Under the pieces are notes generated by a model, which did not search any database, was not told where the DNA came from, and worked only from the letters and a program-made list of their open reading frames with translations. A stretch of 18,344 nt of DNA from Gonium pectorale (lineage: Eukaryota > Chlorophyta > Chlorophyceae > Chlamydomonadales > Volvocaceae): the NCBI GenBank assembly GCA_001584585.1, contig LSYV01000005.1:2540541-2558884 (forward strand). Direction: 5' to 3'. The position numbers and the translations under genes are program-made. Below, one piece after another: positions 8,687-18,344 of this stretch; within the stretch, counting starts at the first letter, position 1; each line of letters begins with the position of its first letter.

Positions 8687-9586
8687 GCTTTTTCTTTACC
8701 GCCGACAAACCTTGCCTGCAGCCAGGGGCTCCCGCCCCCGCAGTCCGCTGCCCCCGCTCCCCGTTCCTCGCCCTATCCACCTCGAGCGGGCCACAGCCGC
8801 ACCTCTTGCACACATCACATGAACACAAACACGAGGTTGGAAGCCGTCCGCACCAACCTTTTGGCGCGCTACAGACGCCTTGGCAGCGAGGGAGTTTGCC
8901 TCACACCACTCCCCATAAAACGCACATCACTCCCCGTACCCTCCCACGCTCAAGCAGCGGCCTGATTGGGGGAACCGGCGACACGGCAAACACAGTCGCT
9001 CTTCGCATAACCCCATCGCTGAAAGCTGCATCCCCCGCATAACAGACGGGAAAGGTTTGGAGGAGGCTAGGTGCGCGGCGCAACAAGGCATGTGACCCCA
9101 CGACCGCCTCCGTCGCAACAGCAGCAGCAGCGGGCTATGTGAGACGCCTGCGAGTCAACAGCCTCGACTACCATAAGTCTCGACTGGCCGAAAACAACCA
9201 AATGCTATCCGGAATGACCAGCACCCCTCTTGCGAGCCGCCCGCCGGCGCCCGCTACGGCTCCCGCGCGCGCTCTCGCCACGGGCATCCGCACCCTCGTC
9301 ATCTGAGGGCGTTAGGACGCACCGCCGGCGCCCAAAATCGCGACCGCGCGGGGGCCATGCGGTGCTGGGCTGGCCCGGAGCTCGTAAGCCGCGGCGTCCT
9401 CCGAATCAACTCCGAAACACACCAGGACACACCAACAGTCCCGTAAGGACACCCTTCCGCACGTCGCGCGCGCTTCGGGGGTCGAGGACCACCTACACTA
9501 CGCTAGCAGTGGCCTGCAAGCTGCAGACCGTCAGCCATCCACCGTTAGCCGTTGGCCGTTGGGGCCACGGTCAAACGATCGACCGC
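8687..9586 (-). other. Probable 3' UTR of the chaperonin gene
   Basis: No intron-bounded coding exon or recognised protein is seen between the stop codon and the first TGTAA. Small frames exist on both strands but lack motifs. A length of about 0.9 kb is within the range common for Chlamydomonas transcripts. A short CAG run (9119-9131) is the only repeat noticed. Confidence 0.5.
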
Positions 9587-12500
9587 TTAGTAGTCGTAGT
9601 CGCCGCCGGCGGCGGCGGGCGCGGCGGCCTTCTCCTTCTCGGGGATCTCGGTGACCACAACGTCGGCGAGCAGGAAGGTCTTAGCGACCGACACGGCGTT
9701 CTCGAGCGAGCACCTGAGGGCAGCACATGGTGGGGGCGCATTCGGGGCTTGAGATATCACCCAAGACAGTCCCAAGCTGGCCCGTCCTTCAGTCACTACA
9801 GTAATAGTTATCTGGGAGCGCCCTCACCCGTGCATATCAACATCGTGGGAGGGAGCACTCACGAATACTTGGGTAACCGCGCTGTACCGTGGGCTCTCAA
9901 CCGCCACAACCACCCGGAAACGCTCAACCGACAAACGGCAACCGCCAGTCACCCTCACCTGACGACCTTGGTGGGGTCGATGATGCCCGCCTCCATGAGG
10001 TCCTCGAATGTGTCGGTGGCGGCGTTGTAGCCGTAGTACGGCGTGTCGATGTTGTCCATCACCTGGAGCACGAGGGGAGGGGAAGGGCATTAGCTGCACA
10101 CGTCGCGTTGATGAAGGGTCACGTGAGGTTGCTTCAGGAACTCAAAATGAAATTGTTGCAGCTTCCTGAGAGAGGCAGAGGCCTACGCACGCGGCTCGTT
10201 CGCGGCTTGGCCCAAGACCGCACGACAAGTGCGTGACGCAACAGGGCGCGAGGGCTTCACACCGCACCTTCTGCATCACCACGCTGCCGTTGGTGCCGGC
10301 GTTGTTGGCAATCAGCTTGATGGGGTACGACAGGGCGCGCTTGATGATGTCGGCACCCATCTGCAGCACAACACCATGGTACACAAATAGTTAGGCGTTG
10401 CCGGGATTGCGGTACGGGCTGTCACACAAAAAGCGCAAGACAAGCGGTACTGGCAGGCACCGCTCAGCGCTCACCGCGGAGGTTAGCGGCCAGGTATGGT
10501 GCTCATGAGCAGCGCAGGTTAGAACAGCGCCGTGAAGCCTCACATCCCTTCTCATCCCGACGACCCCAAAAGCAACGAAGACCTCTAGGGGCACAAAGGC
10601 CGCGCGGGGCCACTCACCCGCTGCTCCTCGTTGGTCAGCGTGGCGCGGATGGCGTCGACCTTCTGGCTGAGGCGCAGCAGCGTGCATCCCCCGCCAATGA
10701 CCACACCCTCCTCCACGGCGGCCTTGGTGGCGTTGAGCGCGTCCTCCACGCGGAGCTTCTTCTCCTTGAGCTCAGTCTCGGTCTGGGCGCCGACCTGGTG
10801 GGCGGCGGCGGTGGCGGCGTGGGGATGGGGAAGGGGCGCAATGTGCGGAATCAGTGTATGAAGTTGTTGGGCAGATCGCGAGTCGCTGCAAGTCGCAAGG
10901 ACACCGACACTCCCACGACCACAGGTACAAGGACGACATCAACGCTCGAAACGGGCACCACCTGGCTCGAGACCACTGAGTCCGTCGATGTCGGGAACCA
11001 TGGCAGCCCGGCGCTCCCGAACCCCCAGCCATGTCACCACTCGCACCTGGATGATGGCCACACCGCCGCTGAGGCGCGCAATGCGCTCGTTGAGCTTCTC
11101 GCGCTCATACTCCTGCTCCGTCTCCGCCGCCAGGTTGCGGATCTGCTTCACGCGGGCCTCCACCTCGCGCTGAGTGCGGCCGTCACCCACAATGGTGCAG
11201 TGCTCCTTGGAGATCGAGACCTGGGGAGTAAGTCAGGGATGGGAGGGGGGTACATCAGAGGTGGCAGGGATTGGCGGGGCAACAAGTAGTTGGATGGGCG
11301 GAGCAACAAGTATTTGAGCGGAGATGCGAGCTGCCCGCAGAGGACTTTCTACCTTTCCAAGCAAGCATACAGTCACGCGACGGACTGTGTGCACACAGTG
11401 TACACCCACTAGTTTTCTGACTGCTGTTTGCTCCCCGTTGTTCAAGGGCGCGACGTCTGCACCCCCGGGCACACCCACCCACCTTAGCGGCCATGCCGAG
11501 CACCTCCTCGCCCGCCTTGTCCAGCGTGATGCCTAGCTCGTCCTTGACCACGGTGCCGCCCGTCAGGATGGCAATGTCCTCCAGGTAGCTCGACTTGCGC
11601 TCGCCGAAGCCGGGGGCCTTGACGGCCACCACCTGCGCGCGTGCGGACAGTCGGAGGTCAATCAGTCGTCGCTTCGCCGGATTCCGCGCCGTGTGGTCGT
11701 CCCCGCACACGCGCATCGACCCGAGCTCGCCACACGGTGTGGACAACAATCGACAACACGCATGTACGACAGGCACTGAGGTCCTGGGTACGGCGCACGC
11801 GCCGTGCCGTACCCACCTTGAGCGTGCCGCGCAGCTTGTTGACGACCAGGGTGGCCAGCGCCTCCTGCTCCACGTCCTCGGCCATCACCAGCAGCGGGTA
11901 GTTGCCGCGGATGGCCGCCTCCAGCAGGCCAATGATGTCGCGAGCGGTGCTGATCTTCTTGTCCACCAGCAGGATGCGGCAGTTCTCGTACTCGCACAGC
12001 TGCGGTCGGCGGCAATAGCCATGGCAGCAAGGGGGTGAGGGGGGGAGAGGAGCGGACGCGGTCAGCCCATTAGTAGCACAGACAGGGACGGCAGCCGGGC
12101 GCGGCGTCCGCCTTCTGGCTAGATCAGCCGCGGCTGCCGCAGAGGCGGGTCGCCGCGCTCCGTTGAAACGAAGGCCAGAATTCGGAAGCAACCGCAAGGC
12201 TGCTGACGTCGAGGCACATGCCCACTTGCTCCGAGCCGGCTGTAAGTTGCAACCACTTGAGGCTCTGGTGGCGGGGCATTACGCCATAGCTGCGCAGGCA
12301 CGGAAGGTCCCAAGTGGCCAAGTGTGACCGACCCAAAAGCCGTTAAGGCTCCCCGAGAGCGAGCGGTCGTGAGCTCCGTGGACGCTCCGCCGGCTGTCGT
12401 CATGACCTCGCAGCTGTAGCGCCCTGCCCCGCCCCGCTCGCCCACATGCCAGTTTCTACCAGCCACGCCAGCCTACCCAGCCCTACCAGGACACGCGCGC

Positions 12501-15500
12501 CATTTCCTCCTTCCCTGTACAACCGCCGCCACATAACGCGCCCGGTCGCCGCGGAAAATCAACCCTCGGACGCGTTAACTGACTCGCGAAGGCTGGCCGT
12601 AGCGGTTTTGCCTCGGCACAGGACACTGTCCTGCGCGACGCTGCTCCTGACGTGCCCACACGCACAGTGCCCAACCGACGAGACGCAGCGTGCGAGCTCT
12701 TGCCGGTCCCGGTGCAACCAGCCCTACAGCTCACCATGCGCTCGGGGTCGGTGACGAAGTAGGGCGAGTAGTAGCCGCGGTCAAACTGCATGCCCTCCAC
12801 AAACACCAGGCTGTCCTCGGCGGTCTTCGACTCCTCCATGGTCACCACACCCTGGCGGCCAACCTATGGAGGGGAGACCGGGAGGGGAGGGGAAGGCCGC
12901 GGCGGGGCGAGAGAAAGGCGGGTGAGAGGCGGTTTACATGAGCATCATCGAAGCTCACACGCACCGTTAAGGACCTCAGGGCCGCAGGGCCTGCGCCGTC
13001 CGCCAGTGCTGCGCATCCGCGCCGCACACGCCCATGCCTCACACCTACTCACCCGCCCTTTCACAAAAAACACACCCTGCCAAGCCCCACACTCCACACA
13101 CTCGTGGCGCACACCGTACACCGCGCAAACCCCAGGCCCCGTGGCGTGTTGTGCAGTGCCGTACTGTCGTACCTTGGCCATGGCGTCTGAGATGAGCTTG
13201 CCGATGTCGGCGTTGTTACCGGCAGACACGGCGGCCACGTTGGCAAGGTCCTTGTCAGAGTGCACCTGGCTCGACGCGGACCGGAGCTCCTTGACCAGCG
13301 CGGCCACGGTCTTCTCCATGCCGCGGGTCAGCTGCGGGCAGCGGCGGGGGGAGGCAGCGGGGGAAAGGATGTCACTTCAGGCCGTAGCGGGTGTTGAGTG
13401 AGGGGTGGTGATGGGAGATGGCAAGGGCAGGGGAGTGGAGGTGGAGGTGCGGTTTTCGCACGATTGCGCGCGCAGCGCGACCTGCCAAACCCTGCCAGCC
13501 GCCAACAACATGCCCCCCATGCCGCGGCCCCGGCTGCTCGCGCAAAGCACCGGCCACCCTGCAGTTCCTCCATCGTCCACCCGCAGCTACTTCCCACGGC
13601 CCGTGAGGGACCGCAAACACCCGCACGCCGTCTCGGAAAAAGGCACACCACGGCCGGGCTCTTTGTGCGGTCCACGTGGGGGCCACAGCCTCAACCTCCC
13701 TCTTTCGTACGTGGCTGGTACCGATGAACGTCGAACCCCAGGCTAGGTAGCGCTCAGCACTTAAGGCCCAACCTTGCAGCCCATCCTTCCTGGAACCACA
13801 GCCAGCCACGCCCTCCCCCATTACACTGACTCGCGCCTTGCCAAACCTACCCGCATGGGGCGGGTCCCCGCTGTCGCCCTGACCCCCGATGCGGTCGAGA
13901 TCCGACCGCCCCTTACTTGTACGTCACCCTTCCCCGACTCCAGCGCCCGTCCGCATCATGGTCCTTTCTCCGTCGCCATGCCGCTGTGCCATGCCACTCC
14001 ACCCTGCCGGTTAGCCCTGCTGCTTCGCCACTGCGTGCCTTTCCAATACCATGCAATGCAGTGCAGGAGCAGGGGTGCCCATCCTCCCTTTTTCCGCCTC
14101 AAGTCTCTCGAGTTTCTTCCCACCCCCGCTTCCCTCCGCCCCCGCTTTTACCCGCCCCCGCTTTCCCCCGGCACCGCAGCCCACCGGCACCGCAGCCCAC
14201 CGGCACCGCAGCCCACCTGCACGGGGTTGGTGCCGGCCGACACAATCTTCATGCCCTCGGCGATGAAGGCCGCCGACAGCACGGTGGCGGTGGTGGTGCC
14301 ATCGCCAGCCGTGTCGTTGGTGCGGGCGGCCGCCTGGCGGACCAGCTTGGCGCCAATGTTCTCCACGGGGTCCTCCAGCTCAACCTGCGACGCAATTGCA
14401 AAGCGGGCGCGAGAAGAGTTGGTTGCGGGCAGTCCAGTCAAAAGGAGAGGAGCTTTGATACGGACTACCATGTAGCTGAACCTGCAAAGCGGGTCTAGGG
14501 GCAGCGTAGCCGCGGTCGGACCGGCGGGCCACGCCCACCGCCGCGTGAGCCGGGCGGGCACACAACAGATGGCCGACGGCTGTGCGGAGGATGGAGCCGT
14601 TCCCCAGCGGTGGTATCCGCAAAGCTTCCCGTCTCATACAGCGCAGGCGTTGCTGGCCGGATGTGACGGCTTCCCGTCTCAAACAGCGCAGGCGTTGCTG
14701 GCCGGATGTGGCGGCTTATGTCGCACCCCGACGGAACCCACTCGTTGACCTCCCCCCAGCCCCTTACAGCCCGCGCCGCCCCTCAGAACGTCCTAGGGGC
14801 GTCCGATCCCTCGAAGCAGGCGCCCCTCCCGGCGGTCCCACCTCGCGGGCGATGGTGACACCGTCGTTCACAATCTTGGGCGAGCCAAACTTGGACTCGA
14901 GCACCACGTTGCGACCCTGCAGTTGACGGTAGGCGGTTGTACGTTAGCGTTGGCGGTGGCTCACGACTGCAGCGGTGCCGGTGGGTGCGCGGTTGGCGGT
15001 CGACGAGCTGCTGAGCACGCGGGACCGTGGGACGCCACGCCGCGCTGCGCCTGCCTGCCGGGACCCCGCCTAGCGCCAGGGGCTGCTGCGCGAGGTGGGC
15101 TCGGGACCGGACGATAGGCCCGGGCCATGGGTCCCTGCCCCATAGCCCAGGCACGCCAGCCATGCCAGCGTCGAGCTCCTGGATCTGCCGTTGTGTATGG
15201 CCGCGTCCGCAGCAGCCGTTGCCGATCACGCCTGTACATCCCGCCGACGAAGCCCGCCGGCCGGGCGCCTGTCGCAAGAGGCGCAGGTGAGGGCGAATGC
15301 TGCTGCCAGCCGCCATCCGCGCCCACTTGCCGCTGCTGTACTCGCCGCCGCTGCTGCAGGCACCGCTGCCGCCGCTGGCGCCAGTATAGGCCGCTGCGCT
15401 CTCCACGGGTCGCATCTCCATCCGTAGGAAAGCTTGGAGGGGTAGGAGCAGCACGTCTCCAGAGAACACGTACTCCCCTCACCACAATCGCTACTCTGGC

Positions 15501-16249
15501 CTTCGCCATAGCCCCTGACTAACCCGCGAACCAAAGACGGCATCCCATAAACGCCCACCAACCCCGTGAAGCTCTGGCAAGCCAGCCCCTCTCACCTTGG
15601 GGCCGATGGTGACACCGACGACGGTGGCCAGCTTGTCGACACCAGCCTGCATGCGCTTCAGCGCCTCCATGTTCTTGTTGAAGTGCAGCTCCTTGGCAGC
15701 ATGCACGACAACGCTGCGCCTGCGGGGGAAATGAACATGGGGTACGGGGCGCGTTTAGGAAGGCAGCTGGTGTCGGTGGCCATCGTGTCATTTGAGAGGA
15801 ACACCCCCGACGGCAACTCCCCGACGACCGTCGTCATGGCGCAAGGATAAGGATTACAGTTCAGCAAGCAAATGGGCCAAAAAGACGATCAATCCCGCGA
15901 GGCGCACGCAGGGTATGACCCAAACCGCTTGCGGCGGCAACGAAACATATCCGTCCGCCGCACGCCCAATTGCCGCCGTTCTAATCGCAATCCAGCCTCT
16001 ACGAGCCCCAGTGAAGACTTGATAGTCAAAAAGTCGCCCCGGTGCGGGCAGCAGCACCGAAATTACCTGCCGCGGACGGCGCCACGAGACGCCGACGCCT
16101 TGGAACCAGCAAACGACCTGCATAATCAAGCAATTGATCTCCGTAAGTCAGTATGAAGCCACTGGCAAGCGGCAGCGTCTCGGGAAAGCGCTTGTGGTGA
16201 GTCTCGCGTGCGGCGTGCGGGCAACCCACCTCATCTGGGTGCCCGCCAT
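9587..16249 (-). CDS. CPN60B: Chloroplast chaperonin 60 subunit beta, 14 exons, 577 residues
   Basis: ATP-driven type I chaperonin of the stroma; folds imported and plastid-made proteins such as Rubisco large subunit, with Cpn60 alpha and Cpn20/10. Exons: 16249-16230, 16117-16067, 15719-15596, 14916-14842, 14384-14217, 13331-13173, 12863-12735, 11999-11817, 11632-11483, 11220-11047, 10794-10618, 10360-10268, 10062-9959, 9713-9587; all introns are GT-AG and the join is one frame. Exons 1-2 give a Ser/Ala/Arg-rich transit peptide, probably cut near [11 protein letters not shown] (residue 31). GPKGRN spans exons 3/4 (64-69). [10 protein letters not shown] is the nucleotide site (117-122). VEDALNAT holds the catalytic Asp (429). 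[12 protein letters not shown] is the cpn60 signature (436-447). KAPGFGERK is apical. The tail ends GGDYDY, without GGM repeats. Introns 3-12 are phase 0; 1, 2 and 13 phase 2. Start: the first ATG whose exon joins in phase, with a stop five codons upstream. Exon 1 is the least certain part. Confidence 0.96.
14171..14218. repeat. Three copies of a 16-bp unit at the intron 5 splice donor
   Basis: The unit GCACCGCAGCCCACCG repeats at 14171-14186, 14187-14202 and 14203-14218 (last base differs). On the minus strand each unit carries GGTGGGCTGC, so the true donor after exon 5 (GTGGGC from 14216) is followed by two near-identical decoy donors 16 and 32 nt downstream. Confidence 0.85.
14624..14713. 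repeat. 45-bp tandem duplication in intron 4
   Basis: 14624-14668 and 14669-14713 are nearly identical, with two visible differences; both start GCTTCCCGTCTCA. The repeat lies wholly inside intron 4 of the chaperonin gene and does not touch splice sites. Confidence 0.85.
16067..16249 (-). other. CPN60B: Transit-peptide exons 1 and 2 of the chaperonin
   Basis: Exon 1 (16249-16230) is only 20 nt, encoding MAGTQM plus two bases of an Arg codon, followed by GTGGGT. Exon 2 (16117-16067) is bounded by ATGCAG and GTAATT and encodes [16 protein letters not shown] in phase, flanked by split Arg codons. The joined leader has no acidic residues and is rich in Ser, Ala and Arg, as expected for an algal plastid transit peptide. 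The exons are too short to show up by ORF length, so this is a splice-phase inference. Confidence 0.75.
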
Positions 16250-16334
16250 GACTGCTATTAATCAGGAATAACTGAATGCAGACGGCTGCACAACCAAACG
16301 CGTAAAGGTGCAGAGCGAGGGCGGGGTGTGGGGT

Positions 16335-16397
16335 GAAATTTCGGGAGACAAACGCTCCAGGGTGGCCGACAGAAGGAAGGACGCGAAATTTCCAGAG
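16335..16397. promoter_or_regulatory. Two heat-shock-element-like sites upstream of the chaperonin
   Basis: 16335-16347 reads GAA-AT-TTC-GG-GAG and 16385-16397 reads GAA-AT-TTC-CA-GAG, both fitting the nGAAnnTTCnnGAn pattern of heat-shock factor sites with one base off in the third unit. They lie about 86-148 bp upstream of the start codon. Heat induction is known for plastid chaperonin genes, so the location makes sense. No clear TATA box was seen. The exact transcription start is unknown. Confidence 0.55.
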
Positions 16398-16532
16398 CTC
16401 GTAGTCCAGAGCGTGTCGGCCAGAGACGCACAGTGGCCCAATTCCTGTATTCCTGTACCTGCAAGTCCGCTGTTTCCGGCCCCAACCAGCCGCCGGTCGT
16501 AACGCCCCCGCTTTCGCCAATCTTGCCATGGG

Positions 16533-16635
16533 CGTGCAACCCCACTCCTGCGTTTGCTTTTGCTGTACCCTTCTTTTGCCCCCTATGTACCGGTTACCAT
16601 AGTCTCGTTAGTGCGCACTTGGTGCTCACCCTGAC
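16533..16635 (-). repeat. Duplicated upstream module, copy A
   Basis: This stretch matches 18171-18281. The best part, 16603-16635, is identical over 33 bp (TCTCGTTAGTGCGCACTTGG onwards), and CCCCTATGTACCGGTTAC is also identical; the left portion is diverged. It lies about 285 bp upstream of the chaperonin start codon, beyond the heat-shock-like sites. It may be a promoter or 5' transcribed module, or the end of an unrecognised repeat. Confidence 0.8.
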
Positions 16636-17384
16636 GCGGTTGCACCGAGCGAGAGCACTCCCTGCCGGTCTCGGTCCCCTCCAGCTCTCCGAGCTTCTCC
16701 AGCGCTCATGGACGTGATCGGAATTCAGTCCCCGTTCTACATGCTGACCAGTGCACAGCCCAAGTGGCGTTGTCCCTAACCCGCCTTCGCCACCCGCCCT
16801 CACCTCCCTCACCCGCATTCATCGCTCGCTCAAAGCACGCTGCTTCTTTCCTTCCAGCCGCGCACTGTGTCTCCTTCCCTCGTCGCACACCTCCTGCCCC
16901 CCCCCCCCCCCGGCACCATCTGCGCGGCGCCCAAGGTGCGCCACCTGGAGGTGCTTCGGTGCTTCTGGGTGGAAGTACGGCACTTCACTGGAGCTTCCCA
17001 GTACGGTATCGGCTCCATCTGCTTCATCCCAAAGGATTGAAACCCCGCAGCAGAACCACGGCTTTCTGGCAGAGACACACACTAGCCAGGTGACCCTCAA
17101 CGTCCATCCCTCTTGAACGTTCATCCCTCCGTCCGTGAGGTCCGTGCTTGTCACAGGTCAAACGGGGGGGAGATGGTGATTGTGCCGTCAGCCAGCACCG
17201 CTAAGGATTGATTAGGTCGGCCTTCCATGAGAACTTCTGGGGGTAGCGGGCCGAAAATAGAGCTAAAGGAGCCGCCGCACGTCCTCACGTCCCTTATTAG
17301 GTTCGATCGAGGCGAGGCGCTGCGCTAGGTTAGGCTACGTCATCCCCCGCTCTGAAGCCTCTGCCACAGGCGAGGGCTGTGCGG
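16636..17384. other. Region without a supported gene
   Basis: Overlapping minus-strand frames (16819-17154 and 16830-17078) and + frames (16751-17116) have no recognisable motif, and three frames at once look moderately open, as G/C-rich sequence does. A run of 15 C (16897-16911) sits within them. Nothing could be assigned. Confidence 0.45.
16897..16911. repeat. Homopolymer run of 15 C
   Basis: An uninterrupted C tract. It is likely to vary in length between individuals and to be error-prone in sequencing, so any frame crossing it is unreliable. Confidence 0.9.
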
Positions 17385-17618
17385 TTATAGGGTTACTGCA
17401 ACGAGTCTTCTTCGCACAGGCTCATCATCACAGGGTATGAAGCCTTCACCTGCCTTCATGACAGGGTATGAAGCCTTCATCAACTCGCCACGCCGGCAGT
17501 CATAGCGGATCGGAGTGCCCACGTCCAGGGGCTCCACCGCCAATTGCTGCACACCACGGCGCACTTTAACAGAGCTCATCGACGGGCACCACCAGCCACT
17601 CGTCACGGACATCAGCAT
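17385..17618 (-). CDS. Hypothetical small ORF (77 codons), possibly a gene fragment
   Basis: From ATG at 17618 to a TAA at 17385. The frame is open upstream to a TAG about 13 codons earlier, and that stretch also reads like protein (ELWDDGTLRCMLM). The central part (QQLAVEPLDVGTPIRYDCRR) has non-repetitive, coding-like composition; the C-terminal part spans a 31-bp tandem repeat that makes the protein repeat (KASYPVMKAGEGF). No domain recognised. It lies between the two copies of the upstream module and downstream of the 110-codon ORF on the same strand, with about 140 bp between. It may be a decayed fragment of a larger repeated gene. No poly(A) signal was found nearby. Confidence 0.3.
   Translation of the reverse strand: MLMSVTSGWWCPSMSSVKVRRGVQQLAVEPLDVGTPIRYDCRRGELMKASYPVMKAGEGFIPCDDEPVRRRLVAVTL
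17430..17479. repeat. 31-bp-period tandem repeat
   Basis: ACAGGGTATGAAGCCTTCA occurs at 17430-17448 and 17461-17479, a period of 31 bp with a partial second unit. It falls in the C-terminal part of the small minus-strand ORF. Confidence 0.85.
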
Positions 17619-17755
17619 GCACCGTAACGTACCATCATCCCACAGCTCAGCCTACATAACGTTCAGTGCTTGGGCCAAGACCGGGACATCATAGGGGCAG
17701 GTCAGGGCGTGACCTTCTCCAGAATCAATTAACACAAACCCAGTCAGCCTGTATT

Positions 17756-18088
17756 CTATACATAGTTCGCCTGGATGCTGTCCAGCACTTTGCCTCGGCG
17801 CTCCATCTGGTCGGCTAGGCGCTCCATCTGGTCGGCTAGGCGCTTTTGCTCACTGGCCAGCTCCTGCACAGCAAGCACAGTCGCCTTGAGGCTTGCCTGC
17901 TCGGCCTGTAGACCCTTGATGTCCTTGCAAAGGTCTCCGTACTGGTCATAAATGGCCTTGCCACCAGCGCCCACGCAAATGGGCGTGACGATAGCCAGTC
18001 CCTTTGTCGCAACCTCAACGAAGTCCGATTTAGCAAACCTCAACGCCTCGGTCGTGAAACGCTTTGAAGACGCAAAGGCCATCTGCAT
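17756..18088 (-). CDS. Hypothetical 110-residue protein with a hydrophobic segment and C-terminal coiled coil
   Basis: ATG at 18088 (a second ATG two codons on) to TAG at 17756, with an in-frame TAA just upstream. The N-terminus is basic and Ser/Phe/Thr rich (MAFASSKRFTTEALRFAK), which could be an organelle-targeting or amphipathic helix. A small hydrophobic stretch follows (GLAIVTPICVGAGG, about residues 30-43). Residues about 52-105 form a likely coiled coil (LQAEQASLKATVLAVQELAS, then RLADQME repeated), with one heptad duplicated exactly at DNA level. No family recognised. A copy of the duplicated upstream module lies about 83 bp before the start, suggesting a real transcription unit. CACATATGCAG just before the second ATG could act as a splice acceptor, so an unseen upstream exon is possible. 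It could be an organelle-membrane or structural protein, but no function is claimed. Confidence 0.55.
   Translation of the reverse strand: MQMAFASSKRFTTEALRFAKSDFVEVATKGLAIVTPICVGAGGKAIYDQYGDLCKDIKGLQAEQASLKATVLAVQELASEQKRLADQMERLADQMERRGKVLDSIQANYV
17800..17841. repeat. 21-bp tandem duplication encoding one coiled-coil heptad
   Basis: 17800-17820 and 17821-17841 are identical 21-bp units (starting GCTCCATCTGGTCGG). On the minus strand each adds seven residues (RLADQME), so the coiled-coil register is kept. Confidence 0.9.
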
Positions 18089-18170
18089 ATGTGCTTTGCG
18101 TATTTACCTGTGGGTTGTGAACTTGTCGGGCATGCAAGCCGGCCGGACCCCCGTCGTTGCTCGTCCTCGC

Positions 18171-18281
18171 CGTGCAACCCCGGAACCCCAAGCCCTGCCT
18201 TTGGTTTGCTATACTCTTCCTTTGACCCCTATGTACCGGTTACAATAATCTCGTTAGTGCGCACTTGGTGCTCACCCTGAC
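18171..18281 (-). repeat. Duplicated upstream module, copy B
   Basis: Matches 16533-16635 in the same orientation, with 33 identical bases at 18249-18281 and an identical CCCCTATGTACCGGTTAC at 18226-18243. It ends about 83 bp upstream of the 110-residue ORF's ATG. It is followed on the right by short AGGTTAC repeats (18282-18297). Confidence 0.8.
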
Positions 18282-18344
18282 AGGTTACAGGTTACAGGGT
18301 ACACGTCCGTCAAAGCCGGGGGGGCCATGGACAAATTGCGAATA

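Noticed and set aside
11255..11776. 173-codon minus-strand frame as a separate gene
   Set aside because: It is exon 9 of the chaperonin read through into the flanking introns; true GT-AG borders are at 11632 and 11483. Similar read-through frames occur at most other exons.
15781..15837. ATGs at 15837 and 15783 as alternative chaperonin starts
   Set aside because: They lie in intron 2 and read into exon 3 in the wrong frame. Exons 1 and 2 give a phase-consistent transit peptide instead.
16026..16529. 167-codon minus-strand frame over the chaperonin 5' region
   Set aside because: It crosses exons 1 and 2 in a different frame from the chaperonin and runs through both introns and the upstream sites.
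17301..17320. GGTTCGATCG as a tRNA B box
   Set aside because: No matching A box, cloverleaf or anticodon arm could be drawn around it.

Overview
The window looks like nuclear DNA of a volvocine (Chlamydomonas-like) green alga. The main reasons are a chloroplast chaperonin gene split by many short GT-AG introns, a TGTAA-type poly(A) signal, a TTTTAGGG-type telomere motif, G/C-rich coding sequence, and a retrotransposon whose domain order fits the Dualen/RandI family known from Chlamydomonas. Everything convincingly coding is on the minus strand; long plus-strand open frames are G/C-driven shadows.

Layout in + coordinates. (1) 1 to about 6070: a decayed non-LTR retrotransposon read right to left and running off the left edge. 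In transcription order it has an N-terminal region, a papain-fold cysteine protease-like domain with a Josephin-like C-x3-A-L-N-N motif, a Pro/Thr-rich linker, an APE-type endonuclease, a second linker, and a reverse transcriptase with intact A, B, C (YADD) and D motifs. It is broken by an 11-bp microduplication, several frameshifts, an in-frame stop with an apparent deletion before the RT, and a 70-bp insertion carrying telomere-like repeats. (2) About 6070-8660: no supported gene, but a perfect 24-bp inverted repeat, an octanucleotide repeat, a fragment repeating the left edge of the window, and small stem-loops. (3) About 8680-16249: a complete 14-exon gene for a plastid chaperonin 60 beta subunit (577 residues), with a two-exon transit peptide, a 3' UTR ending near a TGTAA, and two heat-shock-element-like sites upstream. 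(4) 16250-18344: chaperonin upstream region, then two small minus-strand ORFs. One is a 110-residue protein with a hydrophobic segment and a coiled coil in which one heptad is exactly duplicated at DNA level. A module of about 100 bp occurs twice here, once upstream of the chaperonin start and once upstream of the 110-residue ORF, in the same orientation.

The chaperonin is the only gene with a secure function: folding of stromal proteins, with Rubisco the classic client, alongside Cpn60 alpha and Cpn20/Cpn10 co-chaperonins. The retrotransposon is a fossil. The points most worth a second look are the telomere-motif repair scar, the protease-like domain, the duplicated upstream module and the perfect inverted repeat.
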